DNA of 31,509 nt from an uncultured Lachnospiraceae bacterium (GTDB lineage: Bacteria; Bacillota; Clostridia; Lachnospirales; Lachnospiraceae), in the NCBI GenBank assembly GCA_902796375.1, contig CADBOW010000012.1:1-31509 (forward strand). Reading direction: 5' to 3'. The notes beneath the pieces are model-generated. The model was not told the origin of the DNA. It saw nothing but the letters and a program-made list of their open reading frames with translations, and did no database searches. This document shows positions 15,357 to 24,500 of the stretch, piece by piece (position 1 is the stretch's first letter; every line of letters begins with the position of its first letter). Made by a program: the position numbers and the translations under genes.

Positions 15357-17105
15357 CTACTCCTGTGTCTTCCGGAAATGTTCCACGATACATTCCACGT
15401 TCTGTTCACCGCGGTATCGGTTTATTCCGACACGATACATCAGATCCAACTTAGGATACTTATTTATTTTATCACAATCCGGCATATCCGACCACATTTT
15501 TATGGATTCCAGAAATGATTCCGGCCGAAAAATCTTTGCATAAACCCGCTGTCCCCGCTGGTCCCGGAGGGCCAGCTGTGCCACCGCACCGGAACCGAAG
15601 CTTCGGATCTCCTCCAGCTGCAGGCCCCGTTCAGCAAACAGCGGCTTCTGATTTCCGGTCCCAAAGGGCTCCAGCTGCTCCAGCTGTCCTGCCAGACTGA
15701 GATTCGCATAGGAAATGGGCATGGGAACATCGATAAACACCTTCTCCGTCAGATCATCCTCCGTCAGGGCCTCCTCCCGGTTCAGCTGCTCCCGTAAGGC
15801 CTCCAGATCCTCAGCCCGGATCGTCAGCCCCGCAGCCATGGGATGTCCTCCGAAATGGATCATATACTGCTCCGCAGATGTCAGTGCCTCAAACAGATTG
15901 TATGCTTCGATGGAACGGCCTGATCCCTTCAGGCAGGTTTCATCCCCCGATGCTCTTGCGAAAATGATGGTAGGACGATAGTAAATCTCACGGACCCTGC
16001 CTGCCACGATCCCCGCCAGGGACTCATGCAGCCCCGGAACCTCCAGCAGAAGGATATGATCCCGCTTTGCCAGGTCTTCCGACTCGATGATCTCCACGGC
16101 CCGGTCCACGCCCTTCTGAGTGGCGGACTTTCGGTCATCATTCAGCTGCTTCATTTCTCTGGCCAGCTTTCCGGCCTCCTCCGGATCCTCCGTAAGCAGA
16201 AGCCGCATGGCCTCCGTGGCGCTGGACAGCCGCCCCTCGGAATTGATGCAGGGGCCGATCACAAAGCCCAGATGATATACGCTGATCTTCCCGTTTTTCA
16301 GCAGTCCGGTTTCTTCCAGAAGTGCATGGAGGCCCACATTCTTCGTCTCCGGCATGACACGCATGCCCTCCCGTACCAGGATCCGGTTCTCACCGGTCAG
16401 CGGCATCACGTCGCACACGGTTCCCAGGGCTGCAAATTCCAGAAAATCCGTAGCGCCCAGGGGCTTCCCCTCCGCAAGTGAGAGCTGGCGGATCAGCTTG
16501 TAGGCCACCTCCGCACCGCAGATGCTCTTATAGGGATAGGGGCAGGCGGGCTGCCAGGGATTGATGATCACATCTGCCGCCGGAAGAGTCTCCCGGATCT
16601 GATGATGATCCGTAACCACCACCGTCATTCCCAGCTCCTTTGCCCGGTCGATGGCCTCAAAGCAGGAGATCCCGTTGTCGCATGTGATGATCGTATCGAT
16701 CCCATCCTCGAAGGCCGCCTCCACTATTCGGACATTCATTCCGTATCCGTCCCGGATCCGGTCGGGAATATCCACGGACACCTGTCCTCCCAGACGTCGA
16801 AGTCCTTCATACATGATATATCCCGAGGTCACTCCGTCCACATCATAATCCGAGATCACCCGCAGGGACTTCCCTTCCCGAAGCTTCTCTCCCAGCAGCT
16901 CCACCGCCTTCCCGATTCCCAGCATGTTCCCTGCATCCGGAATGCTGTCCAGTCCTCCGTACAGATAATTCTCCTGCTCCTCCGGCGTACTGATATCCCG
17001 GTTCACCAAAACTCTGGCCATAACGGGAGAGATCCCCAGGCGCTCCCCCATTTCCTTAAAATCCGCCCGTTTGGTATACAATCTCCATTCTACTTCTCGT
17101 CTCAT
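15357..17105 (-). CDS. recJ: single-stranded-DNA 5'-3' exonuclease RecJ
   Basis: 582-residue DHH-family exonuclease for recombination and mismatch or base-excision repair. Metal-binding motifs are in order: ISDYDVDGVTSG (D86, D88, D90), TCDNG (D143) and TDHH (D166-H168). A DHHA1 region follows with GSGRSIEAYNLFEAL and FGGHPMAAGL, and then the C-terminal OB-like domain. Length is near the basic bacterial RecJ core. An in-frame GTG lies at 17111, but the ATG at 17105 is preferred because AGAAGG sits at the right distance and overlaps the GTG. A perfect 12-base-pair hairpin separates it from secDF. It is tightly linked to apt. Confidence 0.95.
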   Translation of the reverse strand: MRREVEWRLYTKRADFKEMGERLGISPVMARVLVNRDISTPEEQENYLYGGLDSIPDAGNMLGIGKAVELLGEKLREGKSLRVISDYDVDGVTSGYIMYEGLRRLGGQVSVDIPDRIRDGYGMNVRIVEAAFEDGIDTIITCDNGISCFEAIDRAKELGMTVVVTDHHQIRETLPAADVIINPWQPACPYPYKSICGAEVAYKLIRQLSLAEGKPLGATDFLEFAALGTVCDVMPLTGENRILVREGMRVMPETKNVGLHALLEETGLLKNGKISVYHLGFVIGPCINSEGRLSSATEAMRLLLTEDPEEAGKLAREMKQLNDDRKSATQKGVDRAVEIIESEDLAKRDHILLLEVPGLHESLAGIVAGRVREIYYRPTIIFARASGDETCLKGSGRSIEAYNLFEALTSAEQYMIHFGGHPMAAGLTIRAEDLEALREQLNREEALTEDDLTEKVFIDVPMPISYANLSLAGQLEQLEPFGTGNQKPLFAERGLQLEEIRSFGSGAVAQLALRDQRGQRVYAKIFRPESFLESIKMWSDMPDCDKINKYPKLDLMYRVGINRYRGEQNVECIVEHFRKTQE

Positions 17106-17177
17106 AAGCACCTTCTCGAAATCCCTCTGATCGGGCAGGTGTGGAACTCCTCCCGCCTGAAATCACGCATACACAGA

Positions 17178-17206
17178 ATGAGCCACAGGAACCCCCTGTG
17201 GCTCAT
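17178..17206. terminator. strong hairpin between secDF and recJ (no U-run on the coding strand)
   Basis: Perfect 12-base-pair stem (17178-17189 with 17195-17206) with a 5-base loop. It lies 37 bases after the secDF stop codon. On the minus strand it is followed by TCTGTGTATG, which is too poor in T for a canonical intrinsic terminator. A mild T-run lies on the plus-strand side, where no gene ends. It may mark a partial terminator or a stabilised secDF 3' end. Confidence 0.5.
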
Positions 17207-17242
17207 CCTGACTTTTACTGATTCTGAAGCATACTTCCCGTA

Positions 17243-19501
17243 TTACTTCGCTGTCTGTTTCGCAGTCTTTGCTCCGGTCTGCTTCGGATCCTGGTCCGCC
17301 TTCTTCCTTCCGATATGCTTCTTCAGGAACAGCCACAGCGGGCCGGTGATGAAGATGGAAGAATAGAGACCACACAGAAGACCTGCGATCAATGTCAGTG
17401 TAAATTCCTTCAGTGAAGAAACTCCCATGATATACAGCATCAAAATCGTTGCAAATGTTGTCAGTGTTGAATAGATATTACGTGTCATGGTCTGTGAGAT
17501 ACTGGTATCCACCACCGTATCATAACCGACCTTCTTCACATCCATATCACGCAGGTTTTCACGGATACGGTCGAAGATGATGATCGTAGCGTTGATGGAG
17601 TAACCCACAATGGTCAGCATACATGCGATAAATGTACCGCCCACCGACAGATAGGCCACGGAATAGACCATGAACACCACCATAACGTCATGGACCAGCG
17701 CGATCACGGCTGCCGCACCGAAACGAACATCCGCGAACCGGATGGCGATATAGATCAGCATCAGGATGGATGCAACAATTACGGCTACGATGGCATCCCG
17801 CTGCATTTCACTGGAGATGGTACTACTGATGTTCTGAGAATCGATCTTGTCATCCGTCAGGTTGAACTTCTCCTCCAGTGCATTGCTTACCTTGGTACGG
17901 GTTGCCTCATCCAGCTCTGCTGTCTTGAATACAACCTGATTGGTATTATCTACGGTCTGGATCTGAATGGTACCTGCATTGATCCCTGCTGCCTCGGCGA
18001 TCACCGGAGCGATCTCCTTCTCGGCCTCTGCCAGGGAATATGTCTTATCAAAGGTAACCGTGGTGGATGTACCGCCACTGAACTCCAGGCTGAAATTCAG
18101 CACGCTTCCACGGGAATCCATGCCCTTGTTCACAAAGAGTGCACCGATACCGCAGAGGATGATCACTACGGAAATGAGTCCCGTAAACTTGAAGGCCTTT
18201 GTGAACTTTACAACCTTCTTATGCTTAGCCTCTCCGTAGAGCTTCTTGTTGGTAACGCCCAGATTTGCAAAGCAGTTCAAAAGCACACGTGTAACAACCA
18301 GTGCCGTGAACATGGAAAGAACGATACCCAGGATCAGGGTCTTGGCAAAGCCCTTGACCGTACCGGAGCCCATGGTCAGAAGCACAACGCCTGCGATAAC
18401 TGTGGTGATATTTCCGTCGAAGATGGCGGAGAAGGCCTTGGAGAAACCGTTTCTGATGGCGGTCTTAACCGTTTTACCGTCTCCGATCTCTTCCTTGATA
18501 CGCGTGAATATGATGACATTCGCATCCACGGCCATACCGATACCCAGTATGATACCTGCCAGACCGGGAAGTGTCAGTGAGATATTCAGGGTCTGCAGGA
18601 AGAACAGATCCAGGATCACATATACGGACAATGCGATGGATGCAATGAATCCGGGGAACCGGAATACAATGATCATGATCAGGAATACGATCCCGAGACC
18701 GATGGCACCGGCCAGAAGAGATGTGGAAACCGCATCATTACCCAGCTTAGCACCAACCACCTGAGAACGCAGCTCCTTCAGTGTCAGCGGAAGCGCACCG
18801 ATCTTAATGGTGCTGGCCAGAGACTCCGCCTCCTCATAGGTGCTGATGTTGTTGATCTCCGCATTTCCGCCTGTGATGGCCTCATTTACGGTAGGACTGC
18901 TTACGATCTCTCCGTCATAAACGATATAGATCGGCGAACCCACATTTGCAGAGGTTACTTCACCAAACTTCTTTGCACCCTCTTCGGTGAACTGAAGGGA
19001 AACCACATTTTCCTTCGTTCCTGTGGTGGAGTCCTCGCGGATTCCGCCGGATGCATCCTTGATATCGGATCCTGTCAGAGCGGCAGTATATTCCGTACCG
19101 TTCTGGAATCCGTTGATATTCGCGGGATCTATAAATTCAAGCTTACCGGGACGACCCATCTCATCCAGGATCTTGTTCGGGTCATACTTGCTTGTATCCA
19201 CCGGGATCTCTACGGTCAGACGATCACTTCCCTCGCGGTATACTTCACCGTCTGTACTGTAGTTATCCACTCTTCGTTGCAGCTTCTCCTGGGTAGCGGC
19301 GATGGCTGCATCATCCGCATCCTTCTCAACGATCTCGTAGGTGACGCTGACGCCGCCCCGAAGGTCAAGACCCAGGACAATGTCCTCCGCACGCCCGGCA
19401 TTGGTTTCTCCCAAACCGCACAGCACCGTATATACGGCACCTGCCACCAGCAGAGCGAACAGAAGAAGCCCCAGTACTGAATTTCTCTTTGCTTTCTTCA
19501 T
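17243..19501 (-). CDS. secDF: fused protein translocase subunit SecDF
   Basis: 752-residue RND-like membrane protein that uses the proton gradient to help pull proteins out through SecYEG. The SecD half (about 1-420) has a first span, the motif GLDLRGGVSVTYEI near 44-57, the extracytoplasmic P1 region and five spans with GIGMAVDANVIIFTRIKEE near 322-340. The SecF half (about 430-752) has its own first span, the motif LEFSGGTSTTV, and spans with GYSINATIIIFDRIREN. Fusion of the two is usual in many Firmicutes. The start at 19501 has AAGGAG seven bases upstream. It follows the SCIFF maturase by 86 bases. SCIFF genes are often found next to secDF in Clostridia. Confidence 0.97.
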   Translation of the reverse strand: MKKAKRNSVLGLLLFALLVAGAVYTVLCGLGETNAGRAEDIVLGLDLRGGVSVTYEIVEKDADDAAIAATQEKLQRRVDNYSTDGEVYREGSDRLTVEIPVDTSKYDPNKILDEMGRPGKLEFIDPANINGFQNGTEYTAALTGSDIKDASGGIREDSTTGTKENVVSLQFTEEGAKKFGEVTSANVGSPIYIVYDGEIVSSPTVNEAITGGNAEINNISTYEEAESLASTIKIGALPLTLKELRSQVVGAKLGNDAVSTSLLAGAIGLGIVFLIMIIVFRFPGFIASIALSVYVILDLFFLQTLNISLTLPGLAGIILGIGMAVDANVIIFTRIKEEIGDGKTVKTAIRNGFSKAFSAIFDGNITTVIAGVVLLTMGSGTVKGFAKTLILGIVLSMFTALVVTRVLLNCFANLGVTNKKLYGEAKHKKVVKFTKAFKFTGLISVVIILCGIGALFVNKGMDSRGSVLNFSLEFSGGTSTTVTFDKTYSLAEAEKEIAPVIAEAAGINAGTIQIQTVDNTNQVVFKTAELDEATRTKVSNALEEKFNLTDDKIDSQNISSTISSEMQRDAIVAVIVASILMLIYIAIRFADVRFGAAAVIALVHDVMVVFMVYSVAYLSVGGTFIACMLTIVGYSINATIIIFDRIRENLRDMDVKKVGYDTVVDTSISQTMTRNIYSTLTTFATILMLYIMGVSSLKEFTLTLIAGLLCGLYSSIFITGPLWLFLKKHIGRKKADQDPKQTGAKTAKQTAK

Positions 19502-19587
19502 CGTTTTACTCCTTAATCTCTTATCTCATCCGGTTTCCCGGAAAGTATCATATATTTATGATAACGATATCCCCAGGATCGATCCAC

Positions 19588-21087
19588 TCAGCAGGTGGGG
19601 ATTCCCCCCAGGACTTCGCAGGTATCCTCGCAGTCCCTGTTCTCCGACTGCAGTGCTTCTGACTGAGGATCCTTACCGGCACTGTCCCCGGAGCACGCCT
19701 TCTCTGCGGCCCGTTCCCCGGACAGCTCCGCCAGCGCCGCCTTCATCATCAGCGCACATTCCACGCGTTTCCGCTCCAGTTCACAGCCGATGTCGTAGGC
19801 CTCCAGGATCTTCCCATGAAACTGGAACGCGTTCGCGGCACATCCTCCGCTGCAGTAAAACCGTGCGAAGCAATCCCGGCATTTCTCCTTGGCATACACG
19901 TTATTGCATTTAAACTCGTCCACGATCTCCGTTCGCTGTATGCCCTCCCGGACATTTCCCAGCAGGAACCGCTCATCCCCCACAAACTGATGGCAGGGAT
20001 ACAGATCCCCCCAGGGGGTAACCGCCAGATACTCGGTACCCGAGCCGCAGCCCGACAGCCGTTTGTATACGCAGGGGCCTCCGGTCAGATCGATCATAAA
20101 ATGGAAGAATGTCACCGGCTTACCGGCTCTGGCTCTGTTCACCAGTTCCGCAGCCAGTCTGTCATACTGCTCCATCAGCTTCGGAACGTCCTCTTCCCGG
20201 ATGGCATAATCCTGATCCGGCGGCGCAACCACCGGTTCCATGGAGATCACACGGAAGCCTTCATCCATCAGATGGATCACATCCTCACAGAAATCCAGAT
20301 TCTGATGCGTAAATGTTCCGCGGATGTAATACTCACCCTTCCGTTTCTCCTGAAAATGCTTATACTTCGGCAGGATCAGATCGTAGCTGCCCTTTCCGTT
20401 CCGGGTGGGGCGCATGGCGTCATTTACCGATGGCCTTCCGTCGATGGAAAGAACCACATTCTTCAGCTCCCGGTTGGCGAAGTCGATCACCTCGTCATCC
20501 AGCAGGACGCCGTTGGTCGTCAGGGTGAACCGGAAATTCTTCCCGGTCTCCTTCTCCCGCTCCCGTCCGTAGGCCACCAGCTGCTTCACCACTTCAAAGT
20601 TCATCAGCGGCTCGCCTCCGAAGAAATCCACCTCCAGATTCCTGCGGTTTCCGGAATTCGCGATCAGGAAATCCAAAGCCTGTTTGCCGACCTCATAGGA
20701 CATCAGCGCCCGGTCTCCGTGGTACTCTCCCTGTCCCGCAAAGCAATATCTGCAGGCCAGATTACAGTCGTGGGAGACATTCAGACAAAGTGCCTTGACC
20801 ACGGTCTTTCGTTTCTTAAAGTCGATCACCGCATCCCGATAGAGATCCTCGGCAAAGAGCTTTCCGGCCGCCTCCAGACTCTGTACCGCATCATAGGCTT
20901 CTTCCAGCTCCGAAGCGGCTTCCTCCGGATATTTCCCGGCCAGTTCCTTCAGAACCTCCTCCCGGGAATGCTCCTCATAGAGGGAGATCAGATCATAAAC
21001 CAGATCATCCACCACATGAACAGATCCACTGCATACATCCAGCACGAGATTGTATCCATTGTTTTTAAATAAATGTACCTGCTTCAT
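19588..21087 (-). CDS. scfB: SCIFF radical SAM/SPASM maturase (ranthipeptide thioether synthase)
   Basis: 499-residue radical SAM enzyme that matures the adjacent six-cysteine precursor. In the characterised homologue CteB it makes a Cys-to-Thr thioether. Residues about 1-90 form the RiPP-recognition-like leader-binding domain. The SAM cluster motif CNLACRYC supplies C108, C112 and C115. FFGGEPLMNF near 155-164 and TLTTNG near 188-193 are typical of SPASM maturases. The SPASM cysteines run from C339 to C435 and include C403, C406, C412 and C416. A tail of about 45 residues (455-499) holds four more cysteines (C465, C486, C490, C499) and looks outside the family core. The ATG at 21087 is chosen because GGAG lies six bases upstream; the upstream in-frame ATG at 21099 overlaps that site. 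It is transcribed right after the precursor. Confidence 0.95.
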   Translation of the reverse strand: MKQVHLFKNNGYNLVLDVCSGSVHVVDDLVYDLISLYEEHSREEVLKELAGKYPEEAASELEEAYDAVQSLEAAGKLFAEDLYRDAVIDFKKRKTVVKALCLNVSHDCNLACRYCFAGQGEYHGDRALMSYEVGKQALDFLIANSGNRRNLEVDFFGGEPLMNFEVVKQLVAYGREREKETGKNFRFTLTTNGVLLDDEVIDFANRELKNVVLSIDGRPSVNDAMRPTRNGKGSYDLILPKYKHFQEKRKGEYYIRGTFTHQNLDFCEDVIHLMDEGFRVISMEPVVAPPDQDYAIREEDVPKLMEQYDRLAAELVNRARAGKPVTFFHFMIDLTGGPCVYKRLSGCGSGTEYLAVTPWGDLYPCHQFVGDERFLLGNVREGIQRTEIVDEFKCNNVYAKEKCRDCFARFYCSGGCAANAFQFHGKILEAYDIGCELERKRVECALMMKAALAELSGERAAEKACSGDSAGKDPQSEALQSENRDCEDTCEVLGGIPTC

Positions 21088-21103
21088 TTCAATCTCCATG
21101 CAA

Positions 21104-21139
21104 GCAAAGAGGACAATCCCAGGGATCGTCCCCTTTTGC
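21104..21139 (-). promoter_or_regulatory. strong intercistronic hairpin between SCIFF precursor and maturase
   Basis: Arms 21104-21120 and 21122-21139 pair over about 16 positions, with two or three G-U pairs and one bulged base, around a very short loop. It sits between the scfA stop and the scfB ribosome site. It lacks a long U-run, so it is more likely a partial attenuator or RNA-stability element that sets the precursor-to-enzyme ratio. Confidence 0.6.
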
Positions 21140-21164
21140 ATAACCGTCTATCAAAGGGTCGTCT

Positions 21165-21305
21165 TTACTGATTCTCGCAGCTCTGATTTCCTACTGTACA
21201 AGAGGTCTTACATGCAGACTGGCAGGAGGTCTGGCACTCGCCGCATCCGCCCTGAACCATGGTCTCCTGATAGGTTGTTTCTGTCAAAGTCTTGATTCTA
21301 TCCAT
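21165..21305 (-). CDS. scfA: SCIFF (six-cysteine) ranthipeptide precursor
   Basis: 46-residue RiPP precursor. Residues 1-20 form the leader and the rest the core, with six cysteines at 21, 24, 28, 32, 36 and 43 in the conserved run CGECQTSCQSACKTSCTVGN. In the Clostridium thermocellum homologue CteA the reported thioether joins the equivalents of C32 and T37, and both residues are present here. The start is the ATG at 21305, because GGAGG lies exactly six bases upstream. The in-frame ATG at 21311 touches that site and is unlikely. The gene has its own strong promoter and is followed by its maturase. The mature product's function is unknown in general; a signalling role has been suggested for the class. 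Confidence 0.96.
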   Translation of the reverse strand: MDRIKTLTETTYQETMVQGGCGECQTSCQSACKTSCTVGNQSCENQ

Positions 21306-21321
21306 TTCCATCCTCCGTTCT

Positions 21322-21338
21322 CCCTTTTCGAAAAAGGG
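21322..21338 (-). promoter_or_regulatory. leader hairpin upstream of the SCIFF precursor
   Basis: Seven-base-pair stem (CCCTTTT at 21322-21328 with AAAAGGG at 21332-21338) with a 3-base loop. It lies in the expected 5' untranslated region, a few bases upstream of the GGAGG site. It may protect the short, probably abundant mRNA; this is inference. Confidence 0.45.
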
Positions 21339-21354
21339 ACACAATACGAAGCAC

Positions 21355-21382
21355 ATTATAACACATTCCCATATAAATGCAA
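21355..21382 (-). promoter_or_regulatory. strong extended -10 promoter for the SCIFF operon
   Basis: On the minus strand, TTGCAT (21377-21382), a 16-base spacer and a perfect TATAAT (21355-21360) preceded by TGT (extended -10), within AT-rich DNA. The predicted transcript start is near 21348, giving a leader of about 43 bases. Confidence 0.82.
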
Positions 21383-21482
21383 ATAAAAAGATTCTTTTTT
21401 CGATCTTTCCTCAAGGATCGGGATCAGTCCGTCCATATCAAAAACAACCGCCTGAAATCTGCTCATACATCCTATCCTTTCG

Positions 21483-21517
21483 TAAAAGAATAGCGCAGGA
21501 AGCATCCTGCGCTATTC
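21483..21517 (-). terminator. Rho-independent terminator of the giant Ig-like gene
   Basis: Perfect 13-base-pair stem (21488-21500 with 21505-21517) and a 4-base loop. It is followed on the minus strand by TTTTACG and starts 33 bases after the stop codon at 21550. It separates the signalling/surface cluster from the SCIFF operon promoter. Confidence 0.85.
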
Positions 21518-21549
21518 CGATGATTCTTTCTCACTCCGGTTTCATCCGG

Positions 21550-24500
21550 TTATCTCTTCTTCCAGCTCCTGCGACGAATGAGAAGAATGATGAGCAGAAG
21601 GGCGATCGCTCCGCCGGCTCCTGCGATGATCCACCACCATCCGTCGAACTTCATGCCGTAGCTGAAGTTCCATTCCAGCTTGGTTTCATTATTGGCAGAG
21701 TCATGCGCCGTAACCACCAGTTTATAGTCGCCTTCCTTGTCAACCTTGAAGCTTGCCGTATTTCCATCCTGATTCAGGCTTTCACCGTTCAGTGTAACCT
21801 GATCCAGAACGTCATCACCGATCTGAAGGGCTACCTTGACATCCACCGGCTGGTCTACGGTAACCTTGTCCTCAACGCCGTTTATGATGATGGTCGGAGC
21901 GATGGCATCCACACTGAATTCATAATCTCTGGTGTTCTCATTCTTCAACTCATCCACAGCCTTGATTCGCAGCACATGTGCGCCATTGGAAACCTCTGCC
22001 AGTCCGTCATATGCAACGCCGTCCAGATAGGTGGTCACATCGCAGACCGTAAGGTCACGAACCAGTGCATTTTCATCCACATCCCATTCAAACTTACTGA
22101 GCTTCTTCTTATCGTACTGTTCAAGATCTCCGATGATGGGCTTGGTCTTATCGATGGTGAAATGTACCGACTGCTTGGACTCATTTCCGGCCTTATCCTT
22201 GGTGGTAATGTTCACATCGTAGATACCGTCTTCCTTAAACAGCTGCTTGATGTTAACCTCTCTGCCGGAATGTGCATTAAACGGCTGGATCTCAACCGGT
22301 GTCTTATTTCCGTCAATATCCTGTCTTACACCTTCGATGGTAATGGTATTGGATGTATAGAAGTTCTCCGTAACGAGCACTCCCAGCTCCACATCCGTCT
22401 TAGTCTTCTCGTAATTCTTTACTCCGCTGAGTGTCAGCGTAGGTGCTGTCGCATCCACCAGGAAGCTGTAGGTCGTATGCGCTGCATTTCCTGTCCGGTC
22501 CTGTGCATCAAACTCGAAACGATATTCACCGTCCTCCGCAAAGGTCTCGGACATGGTGGAATCCTGACCGGTAGCCTTAAAGTCAACCGTGCGAAGCAGA
22601 TGCTCCGGCGAACCGTCGATCTTCTTATAAACCTTGACTATCGCACTGGTCATATCCTGATAGAATGCCTCGATCACCCGGTATGTGGCAACCACGCTGG
22701 AGGTGGAGATACCGCCCTCTGTGGTTCCGCTGATCTGCAGCTGCGGTGCTGTCTTATCGATCCGGAAGCTTACGGATCTTGCAGAACTCTTGTTTCCTGC
22801 CTTATCGACTGCTACATAGGAAAGCTGGTAATCTGCCTCCTGTGAGAAGCCTTCTGCGCCTTCCGGCACCTTTACAACCGTATCCTGTGAACCCTGTCCC
22901 GGAGGCGTGATCTTCTGTGTCTTGGTCAGGTCATCCGGATCCTTATTTGTATCGGATACGGTAACTGCAACCGTACCATTGGAATCCAGATATCTCATAT
23001 CTCCTCCGTCCGAGAAGGGCGATCCGTTCAGTGTAGTACTGAGAACCGGACTCGTCTTATCGATCACGAAGGATACTGTTCTGGTCTTTGATACATTTTC
23101 CGACTTATCCATCGATGTGATCACAATATTGTGAACACCCTCTGTAGCTACGGAATACGAAGCCGTAAGACTGCCTGCGGACTCCGTGAAATCCTTCTTG
23201 CGAAGGACCGTCACGCCGTTATCCGTAACGGTGATGGTTGAAAGATATGCATCCTCTACGAGGAAATCCATGGCTACATTATGATTGAAGTAATTTGCAT
23301 ATGCGTATTCTTCGCCGGTATCCGGATTCTCATACTTGGTCTGATATTTCGCAAACTTCTCAGCATTCTCCGGTTCCTGAAGCAGAATATCATTTGTCGG
23401 GCGCTCGGCATCCACTACGAACCTGATGGTCCTGGTAGCTGTATTCTCGGCCAGATCCGTTACTTCATAGGTGATAACGTAGTATCCGTCCTCTGAATAC
23501 TTTACGGTTCCTTCCTTAACGTTCTCATAAACGTCTGTTGTAGTCATACCGCCGTCGTTCGGTCTCAGCTTCACGGTGGTAACGATTCCATTGGCCACAT
23601 CCTTGTTCTCATCATCCACATAAAGAGTGATTGCTGCAGCCTTATTCCGGTACCAGAGATCGCCGGGGTCATAATCCTGTTCATCCAGCTGTGTAGAGAT
23701 CTCGGGAGCCGTGTTGTCAATGATAAAGGATACTGCCTTCGCCTGTGCCTTATTTCCGGCATCGTCTGTCGCCATGATCCGGACTGTATGCTTTCCTTCG
23801 CCGCTGACGATCAGACTTCCGGTGGTCTTATATCCGGTATCATCCGTTGACCAGTCCACCGACTGATCCATGCCATCCAGCCTTACGATGATATTCTTGC
23901 TGGACAGGTTATAATCCTCTGCATCCAGAAGTACGGTGATATAATCTTCACTTGTGTACTTTCCGTTTACGATAACATCCTTCTCATTCCGGATCTCTGC
24001 AGATACCACAGGAGCCGAGTTGTCCACGATGAAGCTGACAGACTTCTCAGCCGGTACCTCATCGATCTGCGGAGAAGTAACCGAATTGATCGGAAGATCC
24101 GCTGCCTTCAGCACGATCTTATAGGTTCCGTCGATCATCTGGTCCCTGCCGCCCAGCAATTTGCTGAGGCTTGTCTCCGCAAGGCTGCCTGCCTTCAGAA
24201 ACTCGGATGCATTTACAACTGTGCCGTCCGGTTTCCGGATCATCAGGGTAGCATCGCTGACCTTGATATTATCGGAGGATTTTGCAGTGATCACAGGATC
24301 ACCTGCATATTTCGTGGGCGATTCGGTTCCGTTCACGGTAAGGTGGTTCACCTCCGGAGACTCCTTATCAATGTAAACGGTTGCCGCATAGGGCATTTTA
24401 TGTCCGACCTTGTCGTAAATACTGAATGAAACCTTGGTTCCTGCCAGAGATGTGGAGGGAAGCACATCCAGGATCACGTGTCCGCTCTTTCCGTCATCAT

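Noticed and set aside
19546..19563. AT-rich 7-base-pair hairpin in the scfB-secDF gap
   Set aside because: The stem is weak, has no U-run and no matching promoter elements. It may be chance in AT-rich DNA.
21292..22845. 517-codon plus-strand open frame over the SCIFF promoter and the Ig-like gene
   Set aside because: It crosses the strong minus-strand promoter and terminator and mirrors the Ig repeats. No protein features are visible.
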